NCBI GenBank assembly: GCA_033439265.1
Contig: JAVTVX010000016.1
Coordinates: 3,666,501 to 3,730,500 of the forward strand
Source of the DNA: Dillenia suffruticosa
Taxonomy: Eukaryota > Streptophyta > Magnoliopsida > Dilleniales > Dilleniaceae
DNA length: 64,000 bases
Reading direction: 5' to 3'
The notes beneath the pieces were generated by a model. It worked only from the letters and a program-made list of their open reading frames with translations. It did not search any database and had not been told where the DNA came from. Every line of letters starts with the position of its first letter. Position 1 is the first letter of the stretch. Position numbers and translations under genes: made by a program. Positions 24,640 through 37,500 of the stretch are shown here, piece after piece.

Positions 24640-25940
24640 GTTGGATGTATAAGATATAGATTTTCATTACTCTCTCCATGATATATCCACTAAAGCTAAG
24701 TTGTAAGATGACTTGGGTGAATCTGACCTTCCAAATCGATAGTCCTCTTCCAGGTTTTGTAAAGTAGGAGCTCGCATGTTCCTTAAGATGAAGTTGATCC
24801 AAACACCATTTACCATTAACGTTCAATTGAGAAATCCTATTTCTATTGCGACGAACAAGGGTAGACATATGGTAAAATCAGGTGTTTCGATCCCCTTAGC
24901 AAAATCACATAATCTGAGATTTCTGATGTCAAAAGGTTTTCTTGATATCAAGAAACTAACTTTGTGACACTCCTCCAATGGTCCACTTTTCAGCCGACGC
25001 AACAAAGCTAAGTGCTTATGGCCCAAAGAACCCTGAATATCACACAACTTGACCTTAAGGTAACGCTTTATCCTAAAAATATTATTGAAAGTTTGCTTAT
25101 TCCAAATCTTGAGGGCCATAGTAGAAGACTTTATCGAACTCAACAAAAATCGACAATCATCCCTTTCACATTAGGCTGAGGCAAAAACTTGCTAGAACTA
25201 AGAGTGTCACAACCAAGTTGCCTCAAAACGAAAATGGCGGCATTCGTAAGGAGGGGGAGAGGTCATACAAGTATGGAAAAGAATTAGGTGATGATCTCTA
25301 TCAACACGGGGCAAGTTTATCACTCTCACTTTAGGAAAAATAATATGACTCCATGAATTATCCAGAACTCGGTCTAAGTGCTACTAGAGAGTAAAAATAT
25401 CATTTTTTCTACAGATCTAGTAAATGGAGTTCCGGCAGCACCAAAATCATGTAGGCCACACCAATGCCACGATCATGAAATCACTAAACTCGAGACACAT
25501 CCTCGTATTCCTATTGCTTTTTTTGGACCAGCCCACAAAGTTATTAAAGTCCCCAAAACAAGTCATGTGTCTGAGATTCTGTCATGCTTCCAACTTCTTT
25601 AAACTACAAGGAAGGACGTAAAAAAAAGTAATAAACCAAGACATCCTACTCGACCTGACTCTAATTAATCAATTGATCTGAACTGTATATCACCAAAATC
25701 TCAATACAATTAGATTTTCAAACCAACCATAAACCTCCCTTAAATCCAAAAGACACAATAACAAACTCCCGATCATACCTCAATTGTTTAAGAAAGCCGA
25801 TGTGTTGTTGAGAGTTGCGCTTGGTTTTAGTTAGGCAAACTGATGAAGTCAGGGATTGTGGATCCCACCTACATTCCAAGCAAGTAACCGATGATTCATA
25901 ATCATAAAATAAATAGAAAAAGGTAAAAGGTTGTAGCATC
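24640..25940 (-). pseudogene. LINE ORF2 endonuclease and RT start
   Basis: The start of the apurinic-type endonuclease is faint (about 25940-25700: CLECRWDP..., SFGFKGGLWLV, corresponding to the W-N-R-G and F-A-G-G-I-W-L motifs). The linker is clearer: MALKIWNKQTFNNIFRIKRY (about 25115-25060), and then STLVRRNRNRISQLNVNGKW (24865-24810), which precedes the RT fingers in plant L1 ORF2. No F/YADD catalytic motif is present in the window because the element stops near 24640. Several stops. Confidence 0.7.
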
Positions 25941-26259
25941 GGGGCCTAAAAGCCCTTGTCAACTGCTATAGTACCATTTGCCACCTCACAATGGGGTCGA
26001 AACTATCACAAAAAAAAAAATTGAGACATGTTCAAATAATTTGGGGTCAGCATGCACAGGACCAATCGATGACACCTCCCTGAGCTTTGATTGCTACAAG
26101 TGGTCATCGATATCAATAATCCTTGTTATTGGGTTTAAAACCCAACCACTTATTGGCATTAGGATTTGCACCATGCGTGTGATGTCGGCTGGGGAGGGTA
26201 GTGTAAGGATAGATGAAACTGGCGTCTTTGGTGGAGCCAAAGGTGCCACAACACCCATG

Positions 26260-27686
26260 CTAGAAAGGGAAAGCTAATAAGAGTGAAGTGCCAGCATTGT
26301 GGACTGGCCGGTGGTCAAGATAGTGGCAAGAGTTGATGGAGCCAATGTTAGGCTAGTAGCCTTTGATGAACCCAGGCCAGCCTCTTTAGTAGCTAGCCCA
26401 GAAAGAGAGATGACAGAAGCATGTTTGGTGGATGGTCTACACCAAAAAAAAATGTTTGGTGGATGGTTTAGTGGGGACTTGGCCAAGTTGAGGCCCAGAG
26501 TGTCGCAGTCCTGGAGGGCTCCAACATTAGTGGGCCTCATGCTATGGGCTTACCCTTGTGGCTTCTCTTCACAACTTCCATGGGCTTGGGCCCAAATTGA
26601 CGATCCATACTCATGGAAGGCTCATACTGGATCTCTATAACTATCGGCACGGTAATGAGTGCTGTCAAAGCATCCTCCTTGTTGATTAGAGGCTCCAATC
26701 AATCAAATCAATGATGCCATTTGCTGCCAACCAGAGATGCAAGATTGGCCAACTGTCCTTCAGCCTTCCTTGGCTTCTAGCAAACTTGCATCCAAGGCCC
26801 AAATCCAATTTCTGTTGTCGAGTCCTGTGCTTTCGAAACAAGAGAACCTAAACCAGAGATTCCTTATGCAGGGACCTTGCCAGAATTAGGAGACACGGTA
26901 CCCCCTCTTGACATTGTTCTTTCGGGTGCCCCTCTTGACCACAACTAAAACAGATCAGGTGAAAACTTTCATACTCTATCCTCTAAATCCTCTTTTGAGT
27001 AGGGACTTTGGGAATCAATGCCTTTAATAGATCAATCTCCATAGATTCTTGTATATTTGGCATGGGAAGCAGTTGCCATATTAACATCAATTTGAAGGGG
27101 GCATCCAAGTTGCTTGCCAACATGATATAACATGTCCTTATCAGCCGGTTCGATTGGCAATCCAAGAAGACGAATCCCAACAACCATCTATTGTTTTGCT
27201 GTCTCTAAGAGAACAAATCATGGCTGCCACTTCATCACCACCAGATAATGATCTTAGATAACCCAGACACCCTAGTCATTGCTCGACAATAATTTGACTA
27301 ATCGAAAAGCTTTGCCATATAAAACCCATCTTTTATATGTTTTAATTCCAATTCTCCTTCGATCCTCCAAAGTGTTAGAATATGATTGCGTAAGAAATGG
27401 TAACTCACTATCTTACCCCAAAAGTTCAAAATCATCGACAACTTTCGCCGGTGCTAGAGAAGATGTAATTGTTCATCCAAAATTTTTATAAAGGGAATCG
27501 ATGAGTCTTCTAAAAACTCATCCACCTCCTCTTCGATATCAAAAATCTCTTCAGAATCAAAGAGAATCATAGATTCCGGCTGTTCATGTGCTTGCTTGCT
27601 CCATCCCAGGCAGAGAGTCCATGAAGCTTTGATAAAGCAATAGAAGGTCTGCCCCATCATTGCCTTTCGCTTGCTTGGTGCTTCGA
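26260..27686 (-). pseudogene. LINE ORF1 (DUF4283, zinc knuckle)
   Basis: Nucleic-acid-binding ORF1 protein. After an acidic stretch (FDSEEIFDIEEEVDEFLED, about 27560-27505) comes the DUF4283-like fold: SYHFLRNHILTLWRIEGELE (27410-27350), FLDCQSNRLIRT (about 27170-27130), MEIDLLKALIPKVP (about 27040-27000). Then follows a CCHC knuckle ICFSCGQEGHPKEQC (about 26955-26910), spacing Cx2Cx4Hx4C, fully conserved. The tail towards 26260 is Pro/Ser-rich and not conserved. Frame changes near 27480, 27290 and 26985 make it a pseudogene. Confidence 0.75.
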
Positions 27687-29167
27687 TGAAGACAACCAAA
27701 AATAAAATTACCTATTTCACTAAAGATGAGTCTAGGGTGAGTAAGGTCGAATCTACAGGGAATGATAGATTTGGAAAATGAAAATATGAGGGATTTGAGA
27801 GATTATCTAAGTTTAACAAAAATAAATAAATCAATAAAATTAACTAAAATAAAACAACTAAATAATACCAATTAAAAGAGAGAATGTAGTAAAATCTAGC
27901 CAAATGATGTTATTTCCACCTTGATATATTTGATTGATTATCGATACAAAAATTACTCGATATTATTTGAATAAATTGGTTATAGTCGTTAAATATTACG
28001 AAATGATCAATCTTTCCTTACTTTTTTAGCAATCAAGATACTATCGTTAATTACTTTTCTAATCAAAAGACAACCCAAGAGACTCTCGTTGGATTTAATA
28101 TTTCGACAGTATTAAGATCTAGAGAGATCCAATTCTAATCAGTAAATTTCAATATGGATTTATTTAAATTAGATTATATAACCTTTTGACATAAGTCTTA
28201 TCGCTTGCGAGACCATAAAACTATGGCAATCATCACTCTATTAAAAACACAAAAATCTTGCTGTTTTTAAATAATTATAAACTATTCTAGAGTTATTAAT
28301 TATAGCGTTCTATTTAACAATTCCAAAACAATTATAAACATTGAGTATGTAGATTAAATAAATATCTACAAATATCAAGTAAATAAGTTCATTTAGATTT
28401 CACAATCATCATTCATCAAGATTTCAATAATTTTTTGATTAGAAAAGTTAAATTAGAAACAAAACACGGAGAAAAGAGAACTCAAAAATGAAATAAATAT
28501 TCTATTGGAATAATAATTATAAAATGTGCTGGGAAGAAAACACATGGACATGACTTGCTGCCGGAGAAGGCTACAGGAACGTGCTTGCTTGTGTTGCCTG
28601 TTGCTACCCTGATGGGTTGCTCCTATTTTCCTAAGAATATTGTACTGAGAGCCACAGGAGCCATGGGTGGCTACTGCCCTCTCGGGCTGCCTCTTCCTCT
28701 AAGTTCTTCTAAAGTCAAGAATAATGAGGATATATATAGACAATCCCATGTTAACCCTAAATAACTACTAAATAAATAAAAAGAAAGTAAAAAGTAAATT
28801 TTCTAAAAAATAATATTTTAAGAGATTTATATATTCAAAAATTTATTTTTCTAAATATTATAAATAGAATAAATATCTTTAATATTTCCAATTCCATCCT
28901 AATTTCCTCTTAAATGTGCAATTGGGAAGAAAATTTTACTGCAGTAAATTTTCAAAATCTTGCATTGTCTCTTTGTAATCAACGTGTCCACGTGCTAATA
29001 AAAGAATATTGCTGTCTAATTTTCCATACTTTGTAAAATTATTTCAATTTAGATTGCTTTTCTTCCCTTTTCATAATAAATCTCTTCCTAAATCAAATAT
29101 CATAAAATATAAATATTAGTGTAATATTTATTCAAAAATAATAAAAAACCAATCACAAATATACACA
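27687..29167 (-). repeat. Probable lone LTR
   Basis: A 1.48-kb AT-rich block with LTR-like edges: read on the minus strand it begins TGTGTATATTTGTGATTGG and ends GGTTGTCTTCA. Near 27725-27770 it carries AGTCTAGGGTGAGTAAGGTCG, a motif I associate with plant Ty3/gypsy LTR 3' ends. A TATATATA box lies near 28732. No matching partner LTR or clear target duplication was found, so the boundaries are approximate. It splits the upstream end of the neighbouring LINE from 29168-29340. Confidence 0.5.
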
Positions 29168-31440
29168 TGTTTTAGCCCTATTAGAAGATGATCAGCTTTC
29201 TTAGTTGGAGGCTCTCTCTCCTTGCCACTCTCACAGGCGTCAGAGGCCAACGGCAGATTTAGTCGTGAGATTTTCGAAATCCTACCAACAACGGTCATCC
29301 CAATGTTCTCTCCACTATTCCGTCGTTGACTTTCTCATTGTTAACAAGAGTTGTTGCCTTCCTCTCTAGTTATGAAAATTGTTCTTAAAAGGGAATACGA
29401 AACTAATGAGCTAGTTCCGGATAGATTTAAAAGCTGGCGATTGGGTGGTTGGACCGGAAAGTCTATTCTAAATTTCTTTGCTTTCTTTCTGGAACTCCAC
29501 GAAAATAGTTGCTGTCTTTGTTGTCTGTGCATGTAAGCCGAATCCTGTTCATTTTCACGTTCTTTAGGAGCAGAGCAAAATGTGATAGCCAGTAGACTGG
29601 TTATCAGATATCTTAATTCTCTTCTTCCATAATTTTCTTTTATTTTCTTCAAATATTAATTTGATTCTAGAAACTCCCATGTTTGTTCAATGGAGTCTTG
29701 TTATGGGTGCAGCTATCTTCTATCCTATCCCATTCTTGTTAGCATAGACCATGAGATTAAGCTAAAAGGGTGAATAAAGGACTGTAGGACTTTGACCCCC
29801 AGTAAGATCTGTTAAGATGAAAAATAACTAAAACATGTTTCTCCATCGGCTAAAGCTTTATGAGCAGATGCTTCTTTCACAAGGTCCAGAGTTCAAGTCA
29901 CCCCTTTCCCATTACCTAGAAAAGGTAAAAGAACTTGTCAGTACGATTTAACAATTGTTAGGTGAAACATTTAACATGGTATTGCTTGATTTCTATTCAT
30001 AAGCTTTTCTTTCTGAATCATCAGTCATGAATCTCCCTGCCGCAATCCAACCAGATTCAACTAAACCTTGTTCACACTAAAAAATTATTGTTATTTGCAT
30101 GCTTAGATCTCACAATCTCTGCCTTCAAGATTGGAAATAGGTTACTGACATTTACCCTGTATTACTTTGTAAATCATAGAACATCCCAGAATAAAACTAC
30201 AGAATAACCTCAATAAGAAAAAAGATCAATAAACTAATGGGAAGGATGAAATTTATTTTTGATAAATTGGAAAAAAATTGTTACAAAATTAAAAAATACT
30301 TATCAAGCAAGTTTTAATAAATCTTTAGAAGAACTATGAAATTACTCTGTTAATAATTGAAATTCCAAAACATGACTTTAGTTTTGTACCGTATTAATAA
30401 TTCTAAGTGAAATTACTTTAGAAATCATATGAAAAAAATTTTAGTCGCTCGTATAAAGGGACTTTCTTCTCAGACAATTTATTTCTAATGCCATTCATGA
30501 AATTATTACTAATATGAACTATGGTTGTGTGAGACTTATTATAAGTAAATTTTTTTTTGGGGGGGCATATAAGGGTGCAATGTATTAGATATCAAAAAGA
30601 AATGAATATCCTTTATTAAGGACGTATAAGTAGAATATCCGAGAACAAAACCACAGAATAACCTCCATAAGGCAACAAGAACAATACACTAATGCAAAGG
30701 ATTTATTTTTAATAAATTAGAAAATAATTAAAAAATTTAAAAAATACTTATAAAGCAAGTTTTATATGCATTGACACCTGCAAATTTGCACATGGTTTCA
30801 CCAAATCTGCACTCACTAGTTTTTCCGTGAGATGTATTTGAATACCTTTTTCTTCCAGTATTCAAGATTCAATGCTGCAAAAATATAATTTCAAAGCGAT
30901 GCTCAATGGAAATATTTTATACCATATATACTTTGAATGGAATATAAATGTATATAATTTGAATCTGCCCTTGAAAGCTAAATCAAATTAATTTATTAAG
31001 CCAAAAATTGAAAAATTTCAAAATCATGGCTTCCAAAAAAAAAAAAACCTTGTGGTTTGCTTGTTTTTTTGTCATATTGGCACAGAAAATGTAATTTAGG
31101 GAAAGTAAGATTTTTGTGTATTTGTTTGTTTACCTTCTCTTACATATTTTCAAGGACTTCCTTGATAAGTGAATCTTTTGAAAAAGAAAAAGAATAATAA
31201 AAAAAAATTAAGAGGAATTTTAAGGTGAGAATAAAAAAGGAAGTGATAATTCTTAAATATAAGAAGGATGAAGATACAAAGAACTAGTAATTATATATAT
31301 ATATACAATTTCAGAAAGTAAAATCTGTACAAATCAGAAAATAATCAAAATCTGCAGTAAAAATACATAAATTAAAATACGCAATTGTGAAGAGTGTCCG
31401 GAGATATTGAGATAATGGAGGTTTTTTATTGTAACACTTA
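29168..31440. other. Upstream region of the TBL gene; no gene
   Basis: No coding region is supported. The stretch 29168-29660 has short frames of no recognisable family and may be LINE 5' sequence. A possible tRNA-derived SINE head lies at 29850-29930. A roughly 120-base segment is present twice, at about 30189-30311 and 30639-30763 (ACCACAGAATAACCTC... and AAATACTTATAAAGCAAGTTTTA). The rest is AT-rich. Confidence 0.5.
29850..29930 (+). repeat. Possible SINE head (pol III A/B boxes)
   Basis: TCGGCTAAAGC (A-box-like) and GAGTTCAAGTC (B-box-like) are about 35 bases apart, a tRNA-like spacing. No target duplications or tail were identified, so this is weak. Confidence 0.3.
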
Positions 31441-31450
31441 GTATTATCCC

Positions 31451-31459
31451 ATTTATATA
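31451..31459 (+). promoter_or_regulatory. Putative TATA box of the TBL gene
   Basis: TTTATATATTCC lies about 65 bases upstream of the chosen ATG at 31522. A start of transcription about 30 bases downstream would fall near 31480, giving a short CT-rich leader. It would also place the in-frame ATG at 31471 upstream of, or at, the start of the transcript. Confidence 0.5.
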
Positions 31460-31521
31460 TTCCATTTATTTTGTTCTCTCTTATATGTTATTCTTCGGAA
31501 GCTCTATCTCTCTCTCACTCA

Positions 31522-34500
31522 ATGGAAGGCAAAATGGGTAGCATAAAACGGAGGATATGCTGTGTTTTGGTTGCAGCAATATTACTGATATTTTCATGTT
31601 TTGGTGTGGATAGAACACAGCAATTTCAAACAAATATTAGCAAAAGAATGAAGAGTTGCAATATGTATCAAGGCTCATGGGTGTGGGATGATTCACACCC
31701 TCTTTATGATTTTTCAAGATGTCCTTATCTTCCCAAAGGCAAAGATTTTGATTGTATGGGGAATGGTCGTCCGGATCAAAATTATCTCAAATATAGATGG
31801 CAGCCGAAGAATTGTAACTTGCCCAGGTATATTTATACATATGTTAATATGCCTGTGTTATATTTATTTTATGATTGAAATTCAGTACCATTAACTACAG
31901 ATAATGTATGGAGTTTCTACGATCCTTATGGATATAATCGTTGAATTGTCATCCAACAGTTATCAATCATTTTTTCATTCATTTTATAAGAATAATTACA
32001 ATTCAATGGCAATATAAGTGAAGAAGTTAAGAACCTTGAAGGTGTGAATAGTTTATTTTTGACACTTTTATATTTTTTTGAATTTTGAGATAGTATTGAT
32101 AGAGAAGAGAAAGGAAGATTGTACACTTGAAATTTATAGTGGTCTCACCATCTTGATATACATCCACTCCTAGTCTACATCTGTATAGGAGCTAGTAAAC
32201 ATAATGTGTTTTACTTAAACGCTTTAAAACTCAGACAAAAGAACTCTTTCTTACGGTCTTTTAAAAGGATGTAGAAGCGAAACAAATATACAATAAGTGA
32301 AGCTTTAACTTCGGATGAATCATTTAAGCACAGGTAAGCAACACAATATAAAAAGAAAATTTAGGTCAGAAGTTGCTTTTAGTTCATTGTAGCTCAATAA
32401 TTTTCCAAAAGTTATTGATTTTCTCTTAAATTGTTATATTTAAAGTGATTAAGATGAAATAACCCTCGAGCCTTATTTAATGCTTCATGGATAACTGTTG
32501 CAAGTTGTTGAATTTCATTTAATATTCAACAGCTTTTTTGATCAATTAACTGTTACTCATATTGAGTCCACCTCGTCTTCTTTCTTCGGGTCGACTTGTG
32601 CTTTGTATTATGTAATGTCTTGGCTAATGTAGGTTGACTTCATATGTATGATAGGTTGACTTGTACTCCATTCTATTTAAGTGTTTTCACTTTGTAGGTC
32701 AAGTAAGTTAGCTTGTGCATGCTTCAGATCAAATTGGGATTCAATCTACTTAAATATTTTTCACTTTGTTACTTGTGTAAATTGACTTGTGTATGCTTCA
32801 AGTGAACTTGTACTTGATGGTACTTCTTGATGTTGATTTCAAGTGAACTTTTCTCTATTTTGCATGTATGTAGGTCGACTAGCTTTGCTTTCTAGTTGAC
32901 TTGATCAGTTGTTTTGTAAAGTTCACTAATGCATATCGACTAGTTAGATTGTCTGGTCGACTTGTGTTTTATTTGGCTTAAGAAGCTTTTACTTTTTTTA
33001 CTCATGCAAGTTGACTTGTTTTAAGTTTAAGTCAACTAGTGCAAGTGTTTTATGAAGTCTAGGTTCAAGTAAGTTGACCCATACATTTGTCATGTCGACT
33101 TATGTACTAATTAACTTAAATATTTTCATTTTACTGTTCACTTAAGTTAACTTGTACTTTACTTGGGTCAACTTGTACTTAATATCATTCAAACTTATCA
33201 CTGTTTTGTGTTCATGCAGGTCGACTTATATTATGCATAGGTCAACTAAAGCTTGAGTTTTTTTTTTTTTTTTTAAAAGATTTTTAAAGTCTAATTTGTA
33301 TAGGTTGACTTGTATCATCTAGGGAGTTGACTTGTCCGGGAATTTCACTTAAATTTTCAGTTCTAGCTTGTATTTATGAGTCAATTGAGTCAAATTATTT
33401 TATTTTCCATAAAAGTGTTGGTATGCTAGGTCAACTTGTAATTTCACCGAGTCAAGACTTGGGATTTATATGGGTTGACTTAGTCTAATTTCTGACCGTT
33501 AGATTTTTAAATTTTCAACTTCTAGAATTTCAAATTTTTAACTTTTCAAATCATACATTGTTAGGTCAACTTATGCTTTGGTAGGTTAACTTACACTTAG
33601 AATTAGATTTTATTTTCTATTTATTCTTTTAGTTGACTTATCACCTTTGCAGGTCAACTTCTCTAACATTCAGTTTTTGTTCGGTAAAATTGCTTTTATT
33701 GATAAGTCGACTTGTTTCATATAAGAGTTGACACGTTTAGCACTACAAGTTAGATGATTTTACACTTTCTCACACTTATTTTAAGTCTTTTCAAATTAAT
33801 TTTTCGTCAATGTGTTCTTCTTTTGCTTATCATCAAAGCATCTTTTGCTAACACTAAGAATTACAATTACCATGGGCATCGATATATTTGTTAATTGTCG
33901 AAAATCCCATAGTCTAGTACTCTTGTTAATGGGTTTTATTTATGTGAGTGTTGCACTACTTGTCATGTGTTCAAATAAGTGAAATAGATATAAATAAAAT
34001 AATTTTGAGAAAATAATAGACTTTTTTTTTTTATTTGCAAACCTATAACTAGTAATAAGGAAAACAAATACTCTTATATGTTGATTCAACTCTTATGAGC
34101 ATTTTTTGGATTAAAATATTCCTAAATGCTAAATTATTTTCTAAAAAATAATGAAGGCATAAGATGGGTGTTTAAATATATATAACAATTTTTAAAATAA
34201 ATGAATTGCCTTGCTAATAGTTGTAAGATAAATGTGGCTTTTGGTGAGATTAGTTTTTCTTTTTTCTTTTAAAGAATTATAAAGTAAACATAGCACAAGT
34301 ATCTTTTATTGTAAGCAAAATTGTAACATAGTTGTACTAAACCACTTCCACATCTTTAGGTATTATAATTAAAATGAGAAAAATGGAAGTGTTGCGATGG
34401 GTAATGTACCTTTGACTTGGCATGGTTGGGTTCCTAAATATACTTTTTGTCTTGTGATGTGGTGCATTATTTTTGAAACGAATGTCGGTGTTTTTAATTT

Positions 34501-37500
34501 ACAGATTTGATGGAGTAGATTTCTTAAAAAGATTAAAGGGAAAGAAAATAATGTTTGTTGGAGACTCTATAAGCCGTCAGCATGGGCAGTCCCTCATATG
34601 CCAACTTCATGCAGCTGTGCCTTCTACAAAAATTACCGTGCCTTCTTCAAAAATTACTGCAGACAACGCCAACATAGTAAGATTCGAGGTAAACTCAAAA
34701 GCTTTTTGAATGACATTGCTATTTTAGTAGAGGAGTGAAATAAGTGGGTTGTTGCACCTGACATATCTCACCTAGTATTCCAAATGAATTAAGTCGAGGC
34801 AAAAGATCCTCAAATTGAATTTGTTTTTAGATGGGTGAGTTGATCTGAGCTTGTTCCCAAGTGAACCTACAAATTGTTGACAGCACAAATGTGATTTTAG
34901 ACTAAACTACACTTATAAGAATATTACAAACTCATAAAACAATAGAGGAGAGAACTAGAGGAAGAGAGAAATACTTGAATTGCTTAAGGTGCTTGATTCA
35001 CAATTGGGTGTCAAGGTAGGTGTAGCTTAGGACTCAAGTCTAGACCCATATTTAATACAATTATTCAATGCTAGGATTGAGAACATCAAACAACCTAGCA
35101 ACTAAGGACACAAAAATCACATGTAAATATTTTGAGCCACACAAACATTGGAACTTTGGAATTTCTACACATGTTTCATGTATTTGATCTTGTCTCTTCA
35201 ATATCTGGTGAGACGATTAGTCTTTTATGGCTCATCTTATTTCCATATTTTCCATGGGACTAGACTTTCCAATTTCTCAATAACCATGACTCATATTAAT
35301 AGTCATTTTGTCTTCACATATATTTATATAAAGTTTATTTTCTAACACCTCCTCTTACACTTGATCTTCTTATGACTCTTAACACACCAACATCTTCTTG
35401 AAGTTTTTATCATTGAGGGGTTTTGTGAACAGGTGTTGGGGCTACGGGGTTTATGGACTCAATGTTCAGAAGGTTATGGAGTGCAAAACCCCTTTAGTAG
35501 CACTTATATCACACGAAAGGGTTGGCTTGGGTGAATGTAGTTAGATTTCGGTTAGGGTTTAGGTTGATAGTTGTGGCTTTCTCTCTCACTCACGGGTTGA
35601 TTGAAAGCCTCATCTTTCTGTGCCTGAGGATCAATCGACAGATGGTGTAATACTAGGAAAAACAAGTCTCCTTCATGCTCCTAAGAAAAGTTCTTCAAAG
35701 AAGAACTTAACTTGATAGTTTATTGAAGAAAATAAAGTCAAAAGCTTGCCTATTACATTGGGCCTCCTTAGGTATTTATAGACTAAGTTATACCTTAAGG
35801 AGGGACACTTAAAGTGAAACTCTAATGACTAAATCTAGATCTAGATCTGAATTTAAACCAATTTCATCCAATATAATCTCCTACTTGACCAAACTACTAA
35901 TAAAATAAAATTCCTAGTATAAATTGTCTTGATCTTTGCTTGAAATGTTGCACTAGGACTTGTTTGCTAGACTTTTAATTGAAGTATGCTAATAGTTTTC
36001 TTGTTGAACTCAACCTTATCTTGATAGACTTTCCTTGAAGCATGACTCCTTGCCTCTTGAAACCTCCTCTGAATTTGGACTTTGGTATGCTTTAGGATTC
36101 CTAGTTTAGGTAGAACCTCTTGTTGTATTGGAACTCCTCCTTGCATTGGAACTCTTCCTTGAATTAGAACTCCTTCTTGCATTAGGACTCCTTTTTGTAC
36201 TAGAATTCCATGCTTCCCATGCTTTATCTCCTTGGTTAGGGTTTGCTCATTGAACTTAGGGTTTGGAACTTCATCGGGCTATTGCTCTTTTTTTGGCTTG
36301 TTTTTCGGTTTCCTCAAGCTATTTTTAGTGTTATGTTGATTGCTCAAATCACTTTTCTCATTCATGATAGTTTGCTCAGAGATCCTTAAGAAATCTAGAT
36401 CTGGACAATGTCTCATCCTGTGCTCGACTAGGGCTTTCGACTCCACTGAGTAGATCTTCTCCGATTCGCATGATGTTTGTTTTCCTTGAGCCTTTTTCTT
36501 AATAAACTTGATTGCTCAAGGCAGATCTTCAATCTCGTTACCACTGCATGGGGCTCCTAAAGAAGGCGTGTTTGAGTAGGATGCCTTGGTGCGTGGCATG
36601 GCATGGGCTCTAAGTGCCATAGCTAGTATGGACTCCACTTTTGCATGCTTTCTCATGTCCTTTAGGGTCCGTAAATGTTTTTATTCCTCTAGAGCTCCTC
36701 TGTTTGTATGTGACACGGTGATGGCATTAGGGTGCTCATTGACTAAGTGTTGTATGCATGTGCTGCCTGTGAATGTTGTGGCTTGTACAGCCGTCCAATG
36801 GCTCCTATGGGCTGTTGCCTTGCTACTGGTTATCGAGGTCTTACCCTAGTTTCTCTCATGGCTTGTCTTAGGTCCGTAACAACACGTCAACAATCTGATT
36901 AAGTGACTTAACATATTTATGCTGAATCTCTTTTCTTTCAATACAGTCGCAAATGAAATGATACTGAGTGCCTATGTGCTTGGTTCTTTCATGATATATC
37001 GGATTCTTTGCCAAAACTTGCATTGACTTACTGTCAATATTTATTACCATGGGTTCCTTTTGTTCCATGTGGAGCTCTTGCAACAATCTTCTTAGCCAAT
37101 ACCATGGTATGCACAAAAAGTTGCAACCATAGACTCTGATTCACAAGACGACACTATGGGCTATTTCATGGACCATCATGAGATAACATTGTTTTCCATA
37201 AAAAAATATAAAGCTCTACTAGTGCTTTACCTATCATTAATATCGCTTGCAAAATTACTATAACAATGACCAATCAAAGAGAAATCATCGAAGGATGAGT
37301 AATATAACCCATAATCAAGAGTTCTTTTCAAATACCTAAGGATTCTCTTAGCTGCCGTCATGTGTGTCTCTGTGGACTATTCCGTGAAGTGACTGATAAT
37401 CCCGACTGCAAGCTTGATATCTGGTTTTGTGCAAGTAAAATATCTTAAACTTCTCATAAGGCTTTTGAACAAAGTCGGATTTATCTTTGATGCTCCTTCC

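Larger units (their letters stand above)
24620..27686 (-). mobile_element. LINE with DUF4283 ORF1 and endonuclease, lacking RT
   Basis: A plant L1-type non-LTR retrotransposon in minus orientation. ORF1 (about 27686-26000) has a DUF4283-like region and a perfect zinc knuckle. The endonuclease region runs from about 25940 to 25150; a linker and the first part of RT run from about 25146 to 24640. Sequence homology stops there, so nearly all of the RT and the 3' end are missing. That is the opposite of the usual 5' truncation. Frames are interrupted several times. It is distinct from the LINE type at 7130 and 57905. Confidence 0.78.

Noticed and set aside
31471-31521. Upstream in-frame ATG as the TBL start
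   Set aside because: It lies only about 15-20 bases after the TATA-like sequence and adds 17 residues with no family similarity; 31522 is the better start.
32585-33735. Claiming the TTGAC motifs as functional WRKY sites
   Set aside because: The core is short and common; without binding or conservation data I report only the motif clustering.
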